64,000 bases of DNA. It comes from Tetrahymena thermophila SB210 (taxonomy: Eukaryota > Ciliophora > Oligohymenophorea > Hymenostomatida > Tetrahymenidae). Positions 33,566 through 45,775 of the stretch are shown here, piece after piece (within the stretch, counting starts at the first letter, position 1; every line of letters begins with the position of its first letter). The position numbers were made by a program, and so were the translations under genes. Location: positions 1 to 64,000 of the forward strand of contig NW_002476361.1 of the NCBI RefSeq assembly GCF_000189635.1. The letters are read 5' to 3'. Below the pieces are notes generated by a model. It was not told where the DNA came from. It saw only the letters and a list, made by a program, of their open reading frames with translations, and searched no databases.

Positions 33566-35270
33566 ATGGGAAATATTCTATAAGAAAAAGAAAAAATGGT
33601 TGAACATAATAAAGAATTGAATTTGGAAGATGTAAAATATATATTTACTGTTTTAAATTTATAGTTTAAGTTATTATCAATAAAAAAGCTTATTAACTCT
33701 TAGCTAAAATCTGAAAATGAAATAACACTTTATACTTAGTAAGCTATTAATCAATGAATAATAAGATTTGATTCTATTAAACTAAATAATTGTTTTCAAA
33801 TTTAACCATTTTTTAATTTCATTTTGTTTCTATCTGCCAACTGAAGGATTTCAAAATTGAAAATTATCTATTTTATTTAATATATCACCTATTGATTGAC
33901 ATATTAATTTTATTAAAAGCTGTAATAAAATTGGTAGTGATGGTTCTAAAATTCTAGCTGAGGCTTTGATGTCTAAAAATAATATTTCTACCTTAAAGCT
34001 CTTCCTTATGTAATATTTTTTATATAAAAAAGAAAGATATTATTACTAATACAAAGCCCACTTTGAAAAATTGATTAAATATCTATTTTTTATCAAATCA
34101 ATCAAACGTACATACATACCTACCAATCAATAAGTTTTTGGTGGTTTTTATATATTATTAAATAAATAACAATCCAAATACTTCTAGCGAATCTATGTGA
34201 ATCTTTTTGCTAATATCTATCTTCTACATGAAAGCTAAAATTTATTTCTAAATAATCAAAAGGAATAGTAATATTGGCAATACTGGTTTAATAAGTTTAG
34301 CTTATGCTTTGGTAAAATGCACTAATCTTTCAAATTTGACTATTGACATTTCGTAAAAATAATTTATTTATAAAGTATTTTTTAGCTATCTATTAGCATA
34401 TAAAGATAAATAATATTCTTTATAATTTGGCAACATTAATAAATGTGATTTTTTTGTTTTTTTAATAGATCAAAACTGTTAGCAATTTATTTACTATTTT
34501 TATTTTCATAATATTTTTGATTTTTTTCATACTTTTTTTATAATAAATCTAATTTTATAAAAATATTAAAAGATTTAACTCAATTGGAATTTTAGGTGTG
34601 TCTGAATTAGCTCAAAAATTACCAGATTGCTAAAATATCACAACATTGAGAATAAATATTGAGTACTAAAATTTCTTAGTTATAATTTAATTATAGAGAA
34701 AGAAATAAAAAGACCAAGCCTTTAAAAGCTAACTATTTTTAACTATTTATTTAATCTAATTCTCAATCTTTTACTTATTTTTTGTGCACATATTTTCTTT
34801 TTTACTTCTCTATCTCTTTATTAATATTTATTCTGAGTTTAATTATATTATAAAAATCAAATTTTAAATAGTGGAAATTCAATATAAAATGAAGGAGTGT
34901 TAGCTTTAGGTTAGGGTATAGTAAAGTGTAAATTTTTATCATATTTGGCATTAGGTATAAGGTAAATATATATTATTAACTTTCTTTAAATTTTTCTTCA
35001 TGTCTTTAGTTTAAATTTTGTGAAATTAATTGGTAAATTTATTTACTATTATAAAAGAGATTGTTTAATTCTGCCATCAGGTCTTATAAATTTTAGTATT
35101 GCTCTTAATAATTGCCCTAAGCTCTCTCAAATAAAAATATTATATTTTAGTCCAAGGTAAAATTGTTTATTTTATATTTTAATATATTTTAAAGTGCAAA
35201 TTAAATTCAGCATTAAATTATATAGACAACTACCTTTTATTTATTAATTTTTCTTATTAATTAATAATGA
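33566..35270 (+). CDS. Leucine-rich-repeat (RNI-like) protein, one repeat per exon
   Basis: Seven exons: 33566..33738, 33920..34009, 34263..34352, 34573..34662, 34872..34961, 35058..35156 and 35195..35270. They sum to 708 nt (235 residues), in frame from ATG to TGA. Every splice is GT..AG and phase 2. Exons 2-5 are exactly 90 nt, and each encodes one 30-residue LRR: NKIGSDGSKILAEALMSKNN then ISTLKLFL; NSNIGNTGLISLAYALVKC; NSIGILGVSELAQKLPDC; GNSIQNEGVLALGQGIVKC. Exon 6 (99 nt) carries a diverged repeat (GLINFSIALNNCPKLSQIKI). The pattern N.IG..G...LA.AL..C.NL..L.L.I is that of ribonuclease-inhibitor-like LRRs, which mediate protein binding. The N-terminal 57 residues (MGNILQEKEKMVEHNKELNL) are charged and unrecognised. 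The last exon and the start are the least certain parts. Confidence 0.75.
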
Positions 35271-36775
35271 ATAGCTAATAATACTTTGTAAGTTTTCGCC
35301 AAAAATTTATTAAAATAAAGAGAGTAGTTGAATGCTATGTTAATTGAATTTATAAAATAATATATTCTAAAATTTATTTGTACATAAGATATATCAATTA
35401 AATGTTTCAAAACTCAGTATTTCTAATTTTTACTGAAAAATTATTCCATTAAAAAATTTTTGTTTATTTATTTGTTAATGAATTTAAAATTATTTAAGAA
35501 TAAAAACTATTTTGTATATTTTAAGTTTTTATTGATAAAAAAATTTTTTTTACTTTTTTCAATTTACATTTCCTTATTTCTTAAAAGTTCTAATCGAAAC
35601 AGTTTCCTATTATTTTTAATTTTCAATTTAAATATTTGAAAAAGGCCAGCAAATTTCTTAATTAGTAATATATTTATAAAAGAACAAAAAAAATTTAGCT
35701 TTAATTGATAAAAGCTAAAATTTTGATATGATGCGCCAACACCATATTAAGATTTTTTTATAAAATAAAAAAAAGTAAAATTATTTTTTAATTTTATATA
35801 CTAATTATTTTAAACTAAATAGTAGCTTATTTATTAACTTTGAAGTACTTTTTTAAAAATTAATTTTCTATGATTCTATTTTTTATATAGAAAAATCATT
35901 GTTTAATGCATCTGATGTAAATGAAAGTTAGGCTTTTTATTTTTAAAAATATGTTAAAAAGTTATTTTAAAAATATGAAAAATGCAGCTCACTAAATATT
36001 CCAAAAAAAATTTTTCTATTTAAAGTTATATAGATGTAAATATTTCATTAATGTAAATAGAACTTATTTTTTTAATTTTGATAAATTTCCTTTGAAAATC
36101 AATGATATTTTACAAATTTAAGTAAAAAATTTTTTATTTCTAACACTCTATTGAGCATTAATTAGCAAAAATTTTCACAAAATTAATAAATATTTTATAG
36201 CACCAATTTAGCCTTCTCAATACTTTCTTAATTAATAAGGATATTGCAAAAATGTTTATGAAAAGTGTCTTGCTGATTTACTATTGCTTTTACTAGATTT
36301 TATTTACTCAATCTAATTTTATAATGTAATAAAAAAGAACTTAATTTTATTTTTAAGACAATTTAAGGGTTTATGGACAGAAATTAAAAGAAATTTCCAA
36401 AAAAGTTCCACAAAACATCTAATAATTTTTTCTAATTTATATCAATTATCTCACTAATCATTACTTTGATAAAAATTAATACAATTTTTTTATTTACAAA
36501 GTTAATAAAAATAGTGAAAATTTATTCTAAAGGAAAAATTTTAGTAATAATTTTAATTAAAAATTTTAATCAAATTTTTTTAATATTTTTTTTTAATTAG
36601 TAACCTTATATAAACTTTTCAAAATTGAACGTTTACTAAGCTAAATTTACAGATATAAATAAATAGTAGAAATTTTTTAAAAATTAATTTATATAGAATT
36701 AGTTTATTTATATTCAGAACAAACATGTAGGTTTGCTTGATAATATTTGAAAATATAATTTTTATCAACTTATTT
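35271..36775. other. Intergenic, convergent ends
   Basis: 1.5 kb of AT-rich DNA between the LRR gene and S10 copy 4, which converge. No feature supported. Confidence 0.5.
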
Positions 36776-38192
36776 TCAACTGGAAATAAAAGAGTTAATC
36801 ATATAGAGAGCAAATTAAGGTTAATCCATGGGAACTTAATGTCCGGCTTAGTAAACAATGAGGAACTCTAAATTCTCAGCTTTCTTAAATTTACCAGCTG
36901 CCTATCCATTTAATTTGTAATCAGAATATTTAGCATTTTAGAATTCAGTTTAGTGAGACCATTTCATTGAGTCAGTCCATGCGATACCTCCACTTTTATG
37001 AATAATAAAATATGTTTAATAGAATGAAATCAAATTAATTAGCTAATTATGTTTAATTAATAAATTATTGTAATAACTTACAGGTAATTGCATTAGAAAT
37101 CTTAATCACCGCTGTATACTAAAACCTTAATTCCACTTTCAAGAACATAAGCGACCTTATCAGCAAGATTGACGATTTCATCATGAGAAAGAGCAGCATA
37201 AACAGTGTTTGAGCACTCTTACCAAGTTCTACCTGAAACACCTAGAGCTGACTTGACGTCATTTCTGGCTAAGAAATTGTCAAGGTTTGTCATGTTATAG
37301 CATAATGAACCGAGGCATTACTTTCTAATGTCATAAACATTGAACTTGGGAGTTTGACCAAAGCCAACTATTGACTAATAACCTAAACCACAAACAGTGT
37401 TAGTAAGAGAAAGAGGAGCATTGATAGAAATCAAAGCTTCGCAAGTTGCCAAAACAGGTTTAGTGAAAGCATAGTATTATAATCCTGAGATTAACTTATT
37501 TTCGTAAGCATAAGTACCATAAGCAGGATTTTACAATTTAGGAGTGACCTATTTTAAGAAAGTTAGTTATAAATTTAATAAAAATATTTGAATAAGATCA
37601 ATCATTTTTTTTAAATGAAAGATAAATTTACCCATCCATTGCCAATAGCAAGACCTTATAAATTAATTTTGGGATTTTTTTATTTGGCTAATTCTGCACC
37701 AATAGCAGGAATGTAGTGTCCTGCATATGATTCACCAGTTAAGAAGAGAGGTCTTCCTATGTATTAAGGATTTTATTGCAAGAATCCGAGGAGGAAAGCA
37801 TAGAAATCTTCGGCAACTTCATCTTCATTTCTTACTAATTCATCGTTGGCAGCTTTTGAGAAACCAGTTCCAACAGGTTGGTCAACAAAAACAAGATTAG
37901 CTTGATTATTCCAAGAATAAGGATTGCTATCTAATGTTTAATTGTCATTAACAGTGAAAGGACCATTTTCTAAGAAAAGAGCTAGTTCAGAAGAGCAACC
38001 AGGACCACCAGTCAACCAAATGACCAAAGGATCAGCAGTGGCATTTCTTCTAGATTCAAAGTGCCAATAGAAAATATCACTGTCCTTACCAATATTTATG
38101 AGTCCAGTAGTGTATGTTTCATTTAAGAACAAAGGATTTTATGTGCAGTAGCCCAGAGCTAGTAAAGCAAATAAGACTATGGCTTTTCTCAT
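36776..38192 (-). CDS. Serine carboxypeptidase, S10 family (copy 4)
   Basis: Exons are 38192..37632, 37548..37082 and 36992..36776, giving 414 residues. The signal peptide is [16 protein letters not shown]. The triad blocks are [11 protein letters not shown] (Ser155), GDQDFQCN and [10 protein letters not shown] (His394). [12 protein letters not shown] and DQPVGTGFS are intact. Introns of 83 and 89 nt are at the family positions. The stretch [20 protein letters not shown] is almost the same as in copy 5 ([20 protein letters not shown]), making these two sisters. Each is followed, in minus-strand orientation, by a P5B ATPase located just upstream of its promoter side. Confidence 0.93.
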
Positions 38193-39029
38193 TATTTTTT
38201 CTATATTAAATTAATTAATTTATTTATTTTTATTATAAAAACCTTATATAAAGCTAGCTCATATTTAATGCATTTTTTTGATACTCTAATCAGAAATTTT
38301 ATAGTAAATATTTAAAGAATAATTAATAATTTTCATAGCTAAACCTTTAAAAAATTATAAAAGAATTTGAATATAAACTAAGGAATTGCCTTATTGAATA
38401 AATTTATATCTTTTATCAAACCCATCAATAAATTGAAGTAACTATTTGTCATAAATAAAAAAATGTTATTCTAATTAATTTAAACAATTTAATGATAATT
38501 TTACCAAAAATAAATTTAGAAATGATATATAAATTCAATTAAAAAAAATCTTTTTTCATTATTTAAAAAATAAATAAGAATTTTGAAATAAATAATTAAA
38601 TTTTTCGTACTAAATTACTTATTTTAGCTTTTTTATTATTATAAAATTATTAAAATAAAAAATTATTTTTTAAATTTAATAAAATCATAAATTATAGAAT
38701 AAAAAATAAATTAAAGACTAAAAATTGACTATTTCAATAAGATGAATTTGTAAGAAATAATTTAAATTTATTTAATTTTTTAAAACAAAGTTAAAAAAAT
38801 ACTTTCCTTTATTGCTGACTTATCAAATCTTTATTTGATAAGAAATAGAATTATAATAGAAGAAATGATAAGTCAATTATTAAAATATAATTTTTTTGGT
38901 CAGAATCAATTGGTCATTTCATAATTAATTAATTACCTATTTTTTAATTTGACTTAACTTTTTTTTGTTTTTTAACAATTACTTATTCTTTAAATTTGAA
39001 ATAAAATCAAAAATAGCATATAAAAAGTA
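38193..39029. other. Divergent intergenic between S10 copy 4 and hydrolase
   Basis: 0.84 kb that should hold both promoters. A nested inverted repeat is at 38816-38875 (TGACTTATCA ... TGATAAGTCA). Otherwise AT-rich. Confidence 0.5.
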
Positions 39030-39893
39030 ATGGGTAAAGCTATCAGTAAAGCTGTTTTTTTTTAGCCTCCAAGTAATTCAAGTTACAATTCAAAAAAAGA
39101 CTTTTGGATTGATAAGTTGATATTTGTCAATGAAGACTTCAGCACAGTTTAAAATGAAAACAGTATACCTTGCTTATACTGTCCTTATTAATACCCAAAT
39201 ACCAATCAAATATCCAATAAACTCTTGATATTTTTCCATGGTACTGGAAATGATATTGGATAAGACCATCATTATATTTCTGAAATGCGAAATCACTTGT
39301 AGGTAACTGTTTTAGGAGTTGAATATCCTGGATATGGAGTTTATAAAGGTAAACCTACTCCCGAAGGCTTACAAAAAGACGCATTAACTGTGTATAAATT
39401 CGCTTTATAATGTTTATTGTATCCTGTCGAAGATATAATAGTTGTTGGTTTATCAATGGGTACTGGGCCTGCTGCTTATTTGTCTTCTCAAGTTTAGTTT
39501 AGTCTTTTAGTGCTTTTAATGCCCTACATGTCATGGAGAGATTTAGCTAAAGACAAAGCATCTTTTGTAGGAAATCTAGTTCCAGAAGAATATTTCAATA
39601 ATTTTGAAAACATCAAAATTGGTCAAAATAATTGCAAAATGCTCATTATTCATGGTGAAAAAGATGAAATAATTCCTGTAAAGCAAAGTAAAGAAATGTA
39701 AAAATATTTTGAAGGCAATTAGAATGTCAAATTTATGTTTCCCTCAAACATGGGTCACCTATGGCATGATATATACTATCATTCAATATTCCCAATTAAA
39801 GATTTTCTTTATTAACATAATATTCAATCTCACTAAATTTCTGATGAGCACTCTTAATATAAATTACAAAAATTCAAAGAAAGATTCTATTGA
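39030..39893 (+). CDS. Alpha/beta hydrolase (ABHD13/ABHD17-like serine hydrolase)
   Basis: Single exon, 287 residues. The family fold is shown by LLIFFHGTGND (oxyanion region, ~65-75), VEYPGYGVYKG, the nucleophile elbow GLSMGTG with Ser142, IIHGEKDEIIPV with Asp212, and MGHLWH with His243. This order and spacing match small acyl-protein or lipid hydrolases such as ABHD17/ABHD13. The N-terminus MGKAISKA fits an N-myristoylation signal (Gly2, Ser6), so attachment to a membrane surface is plausible. That differs from the Cys-rich palmitoylated N-terminus of animal ABHD17. It is the only plus-strand gene inside the S10/P5B region and is absent between the second S10/P5B pair. The substrate is unknown. 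It converges with the ATPase gene that follows. Confidence 0.85.
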
Positions 39894-40397
39894 TATCTTT
39901 ATTTAGTTATTGCGTATCTATGGATATTTATTATCTAAAAATAATAAATATTATTAATTTTTTAACATTCTATAAATACATATTCTAAATACTACTTTAC
40001 ATTTGACAAATCAGTTTTTGAGTTTTCCCAGAAAAACTATCTAAATCAAATTAGAAAACACACAAAATGCTAGTTTTCATTATCAATTTTTAAGTTTTTT
40101 GTAAATCAATACTATTAAATAATTATAAAACTCAAAAAAATTGTTGACTTTCATTCCTTAAAAATAGCATTGTATTAGCATATTTAAATGAAATTACTCG
40201 TTTTACATTGCGTAATTAAATATTAAGTATGTAATAGTTAGGTGTTGTAATTACTTTATATTAAAAGAATAACTTTTAAATTTCTAATAAATATTTTAAA
40301 ATATTTAATAATACAAATATATTTTTATAATTAATTAAATAAATAAACAAATTCAATCTCATATTGAAAATATTTTAAATCTAAAGTTTTTATTATT
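39894..40397. other. Convergent spacer
   Basis: AT-rich 3' flanks of the hydrolase and the P5B ATPase. Nothing else seen. Confidence 0.5.
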
Positions 40398-43300
40398 TCA
40401 TGTTTCTATTTTGTTATGAGGAACGATAATGCTGAAATTTGTTTTTTATTCTTTCTTTTTCTTAACAACTAAAGATATCTTTCTAACTACGAACTTTTCA
40501 AAAAGAATGTTAACGATTGCACTAGCAATTGAAATTCCTAGAATAACAAGCAAAAAGTTAAAAGGCATTTCGGATTAAGCTGGTTAATTTTCTAATTTAA
40601 CTTCTTCAAATATCTACAAATTTAAATGAATTTTTATTATATTAATAATTATAATAAATAAATCATACGTTTAAGAAACTGCGAGTAAAGCTATCTGGAA
40701 TAAGCTATACGTAAAAGGAAAGTAAAGTAATAAAGACTAAAGTTATAGTGAACCATTTATTTGTGAAGAATTCTTTTTTGAATGGTTTACCAATAGAAAA
40801 GGCAATGCAAGTAGAGATATACTAGAAATTTGTGAAGAAAAATAGAGTCTAATTTTAAATTGAAAATTTTATTAATTAATTTAAAAGCTTATTATAAAAT
40901 GGTTTATTGTATATAAAATATTTAAATATCTAAATATAATTAATAGAATTACTATTTAAGAAGCTTTAAAAAGTGCATTTGAAATTAAAAAAAATATTAA
41001 ATTTAAGGAAATAATTCTTTTTTTATTATTAATAAAATAATTAATATTTACTGTAGATTCATAGCAACTTTTTCTTGCATCTTCATTATCAAGATCATCT
41101 AAGTAATCATGAGCATCTTGAACAGACATATACCAGCTTTAGGCTCTTAAGACAAAGAACATAATGACCTTAACAATAAATAATTATCAGCAATTAAGTT
41201 TTAATTTATATAAATTTACTTGGAATCCTCCATTTAGTAAAGTCATGCCAATTACTGAAATGAGAACAGGGAAAGAAACAAGGTTAGAACCAGGAACTTA
41301 CTTGGACAAAGAAGGATAGGAATCAGTTAAACCCATTAAGAAAGCAAGAGGAATAATAATAACTATATCCCAATATAAGAATTGCATATCACCTGGAAGA
41401 GAGTTAACTGTGTACAGTAAAGTTGTAGTGAAAAACTAAATCATGGAATACAAAGCCATGAATTTAAAGCAAGAAAAACTAGTGACTAGAGCAGCTCTAC
41501 CCTCTTTAAGCAGCTATTTTATTTAATACAAATAATTAATCTGTTTATTTACATTCTTGCTTTTTTTATAATAATGAATTAGTTATAGGTTTTATTATTT
41601 ACTTCTACTACACATGAAATATCCTATATCTTTGAGGTAAAAGGAGCAGCTATAGATGCTTCTGCTTCAGACAAAGAAATACCAACATCTGCAGTTTTCA
41701 AAGCACCACAATCATTAGCGCCATCACCACACATTCCGCATGTAGGTTTCCAAGGTAAGTCTTACAATTATTATAGTAATAAAGCCTTTTCTTCTGGTCT
41801 CATTCTAGCAAAAATTTAAGTCTTAAGCAACATTGTTCTTAAAAGCTAAGCTTTTTCAGATGTCTAAGTAGATTCATGAATAATTTTAGAGAAAGCTCTT
41901 CCTGTTATAGCAAGAGTATAGCTTTCATTGCTTTCTTTCCATGGTAAATAATCTTCATCTTAAATTATTTTTAAAATATTTTATTTATCATAAATAAATT
42001 CATTTACAAATTAATAATTTTAAATAAGAAAAATGTAATTAAAAAGCAATAATTTTAAACAAATAAAATACCATTTAAAGCAGCAATTTCTTCCTCTTCT
42101 TATTCATTAATTTCTTTATCTGAAAACATAATGTCTTCTTCTTCAATATATTTTTTATCTCCTGTTGATTTTACATGTGAAAGATTACGAGAATTTTCAA
42201 AAATGCTTTTCTTGTCTTCGATTAAAGATTCCATTCCATGTTTTTACAAAGTTTCATCTTGTTATATCATTGAAATAGTTTTTGCTCTTTCTCTGTAAGA
42301 TTTTTTGTTAGCCGGGATTATAATCGAATTCATTTAAATAATTGATTTTTTGCTTTAAGAACTCCTCTTTCTGTGAAATTTTGATATTCTTCTATCTTCT
42401 TCTTCTAAAAACTAAGCCTATTCAAATATTTTCTTTTCTTCCTCTATTTCTGGAACATTATCTTCTTAGTATTTAACTACTCCACCAACGGGCTCTAAAT
42501 TGTCTTCATTTAAAATTTTGTTTCCGTTTTCAAAATCTTTCCAAACTATTCTATTGTATTACTTGGGATCATCACTTATATCACCAAAGTAAACTCTTTT
42601 ATTTTCATCAATAATCTTACATTATCTACCTACACTAATAGCTGTTAAGGCATTATCGCCTGTAACCATAATAGTACGTATGTTGGCAGATTGAAGTTCT
42701 TAAATAATGTCTGTAGTAATAGGCTTTAATTTATTCTCCATAATCAGCAATCCTGCAAATGTTAATTCATTTTCAACTTCATCTCTCTCAACTTTTTATA
42801 TTTATTATTTGTCCATGTTCAAAATTTTAATACCAAAAGCAAGAACTCTAAACCCTTTTCTGGCGTAAAAGTCAAGAACCTTTAAAAAATTAAAGCATCC
42901 AATTAAAATTAAAAAACAAACTATTTTTTTTGCAATTTTCAAATAAAAAAATTTAATTTATTTTTTTATCTTGCAAGCAAATAAATATATTTAAAATTCT
43001 GTGAATATTTTGAAAAAAATTTTTTTAATTTTTAAATAAATTTGGAAAATATAAAAATATTCTAGAGTAATTTTAATAATTACTTCGTGGAAGTTTTAAG
43101 GAATAGTTTCAGGCTTGCATAATTCAAATATTTTTTCAGGTGAACCTTTGACATAAAGTCTATAGAACTCGTTTTATGCTAAAAACCTTTTAACAATTGT
43201 ACTCATTCTCTATAGCTTAGACGAAAATTCAAATCTTTTTATAATTCCTATTTGTTAGCTGAACTAACTACTATAAATCAGGCTTTTTTCAGTTTAACTT

Positions 43301-45775
43301 TATTGGTCAGATTAGCTTTAAACTTACTAAACTACAGCCATGACAACTTCACTGAATTTATCTAAATTATTTTCAATCAATTCCCATTAAGTTGCTTCAA
43401 ACATTTTAACTTCTAAAGGATCTCCTATTAACTCCCCATTAATTCTTGTTAAACCATGACAACTAGCCATGCATTCTTTTAAAACTACTTCTGGATCTCC
43501 TAAGTAAGTGTAGGGGTTTCCTTCTCCATATAAATTTAATTGCTCTGGGTTACCATTCATTTTTATTAACTTAGAACTGCCTAGTTTAACAGTTTATTCT
43601 TGCAATTTAGCAAATTTTATGTTTTTAGGATCTGAATATAATACAGGTCTTAATCCATACATGTCTAATCCTTCTTCAGTCAGAGTACCTGTTTTATCAA
43701 AGCACATAATAGTTACTTTACCACAAATATTCACCTGTTATTTATTAATTTTTGATAAAATTAATTTAAAATATAAGTTGATATTTAAATAAATATACCT
43801 TTGGAGGAGAGATACAAAATATTTGCTTCTTTCTTAATCTAGACATTGCAAAAGAAATACCTATAGAGAGACAAGTAGGTAATGCAGGAGGGACAGTGAT
43901 TGTTATTAAATCTAAGCTGTTTAGAACTAAATCTCTAACATCTAAGTAACCATTATGGTATCCTCTAATCATAAATGGTAGAGAAAAGAAGAATCCAAAT
44001 AAGGAAATTAAAGCAAGGACAGCTACAAATTTCAAAGAATCTACATAAAATGAGAATGAATTTTACTTTGGGTATAAAATCGATCTAACAAGTTAGCCTT
44101 TCATAGTATTAAAACTAGTCTAGCTAACTAATCCAAGTATGGGAACTTATCCCTTAAGATGATATCTTTTATATTAAAAATTTATTAAACTTATTTATCG
44201 AAATAAATTTCCTAATATACATACCTTGTTTCTATGCATTTAGTACCAGCGAATAATGTTGATTGTTTACCATCTTCGTTTGGATGATACTTATTATTGT
44301 TAAATGGCAAAGAAGATTTTATAATAGGAATAGATTCACCAGTTAGCATAGATTCATTCATAACGCAAGAGCCATTCAAAAGTATTACATCACAAGGAAG
44401 AATTTACCCATCTGGTATTTCAATTATATCACCTGGAACTAACTCCAAAGAGCTTATCTACTTTTTTACCTTTATGATATCTCTTTCAATTTTAAATTGT
44501 CCTTCATACTTTAAATTTTAATTAAAATTGATTGATTAATATTTCTCCTTCTTAACACAATTTAAAATTTAATTGAAAATCAGAATAAAAAGCGAACTAA
44601 AAGTAAATTTTATTGATAAGATTTAAATAGAATTCAAATTACTTATAATTAATAGAATTTTAATCAATTAATAAATAAAATTACAGGTTCAATATATTCT
44701 GCAGCTTCTCTGAACACAAAGACAGGAGTTTCGAAGAAACTCATTTGCTTTAGTTTCTTGTAATTATTTTTAGTTTCTAATAAACTAACAACAGCAGAAA
44801 GTAAAGATGTGAAGAAAATAACAGAAGCATAATAATAATATGGCTCAAGCATCCAAAGGGTTACACTAAAAATTTAAAAGATATAGAAAGGAGAGAGAAC
44901 TTCATCTATCAATATTTTAACTGTGGATTTATCTGGGATTTCAGTGTTGTTTAATCCATAAATGGAGACCTATTATTTTAGATTTTCTTCACTTGGCACA
45001 CCACGTCCATATTTTTCATATATTTAATTGTTAGTCAAAAGACTAAGAGCAAATTATATTGGATAAAAGCAGTTTGAATTTTGAATGTAGAAATATGTGT
45101 ACAGTCTGAAGCTAAAAATCTATTTATTTATTTATTGTTTTATTAAAAATTGAATATTAATTAATTAGTTTATTTGGGTTCAAAGATAAATTTAGTTCTA
45201 TTTTTAGATATAGCTATTGAAAATAATAAGAATTTCTTTATTAAATTTTATTTGTGTAAATTAAAATTTAGCTTAATAACAAACAAACTTTTTATGAGAA
45301 TCAATAAAAAAATATTTACTAAATAGCTTTACTCTGGTTGATCTTGAAAAGCCATAGTCCTATTTTCAGTCTATACTAAAGAAATTGTGTTATCTGTTGT
45401 GTAAATAAAATGTTTTTTGTTAAATATTAAAACACTATTTAATATTTATTTATTTACCTGCAGAAATAATCTTCATAAATTGAGCCTCAGAAGATTTACA
45501 TTAAACCATTTAAAGTCTTATCTTTAAATTTATACTCCAGCGAGTGAAAAGATAAAGTAAGCCTCCCGTGATAAAAAAAAGAAAATAAGAAAATATCAGC
45601 TTAAACTTTTATATCCTATAAGCCTAAATTTCTTTTATGATACCCTCTTCTTAGATATCTTCAGGAAGTACGAATTTCACATTTTATCCCAAGATTCCTT
45701 TCACTGAATTTTCAAAAGGCTATTTCTCTATTCTGAATTAGTTAGAATTATTTTTTAAAATTGCATTGTATTTAT
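40398..45775 (-). CDS. P5B-type cation-transporting ATPase (ATP13A2 class), copy 1; first exon unresolved
   Basis: Minus-strand exons: 45775..45458, 45393..45320, 45119..44685, 44508..44225, 44165..43799, 43734..43084, 42879..42072, 41958..41603, 41513..41220, 41168..41052, 40848..40669, 40613..40398. All join in phase (4100 nt). Motifs in order: actuator [19 protein letters not shown] in M4, then IFCISPPK; phosphorylation site [73 protein letters not shown] near the end. The PPALP signature marks P5B, the polyamine/cation exporters of endolysosomes. A charged insert of roughly 170 residues lies between ISVGR and LAITGRAF. The frame entering exon 45775 needs one base from an upstream exon. 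A possible start is ATG at 45877 (MLSPSSNSTSLTQK), but its donor phase does not fit, so the N-terminus is open. Confidence 0.88.

Noticed and set aside
43766..44035. Short standalone ORFs with PPALPT motif (also 54229-54525)
   Set aside because: They are single exons of the two P5B ATPases read past their splice donors, not separate small proteins.
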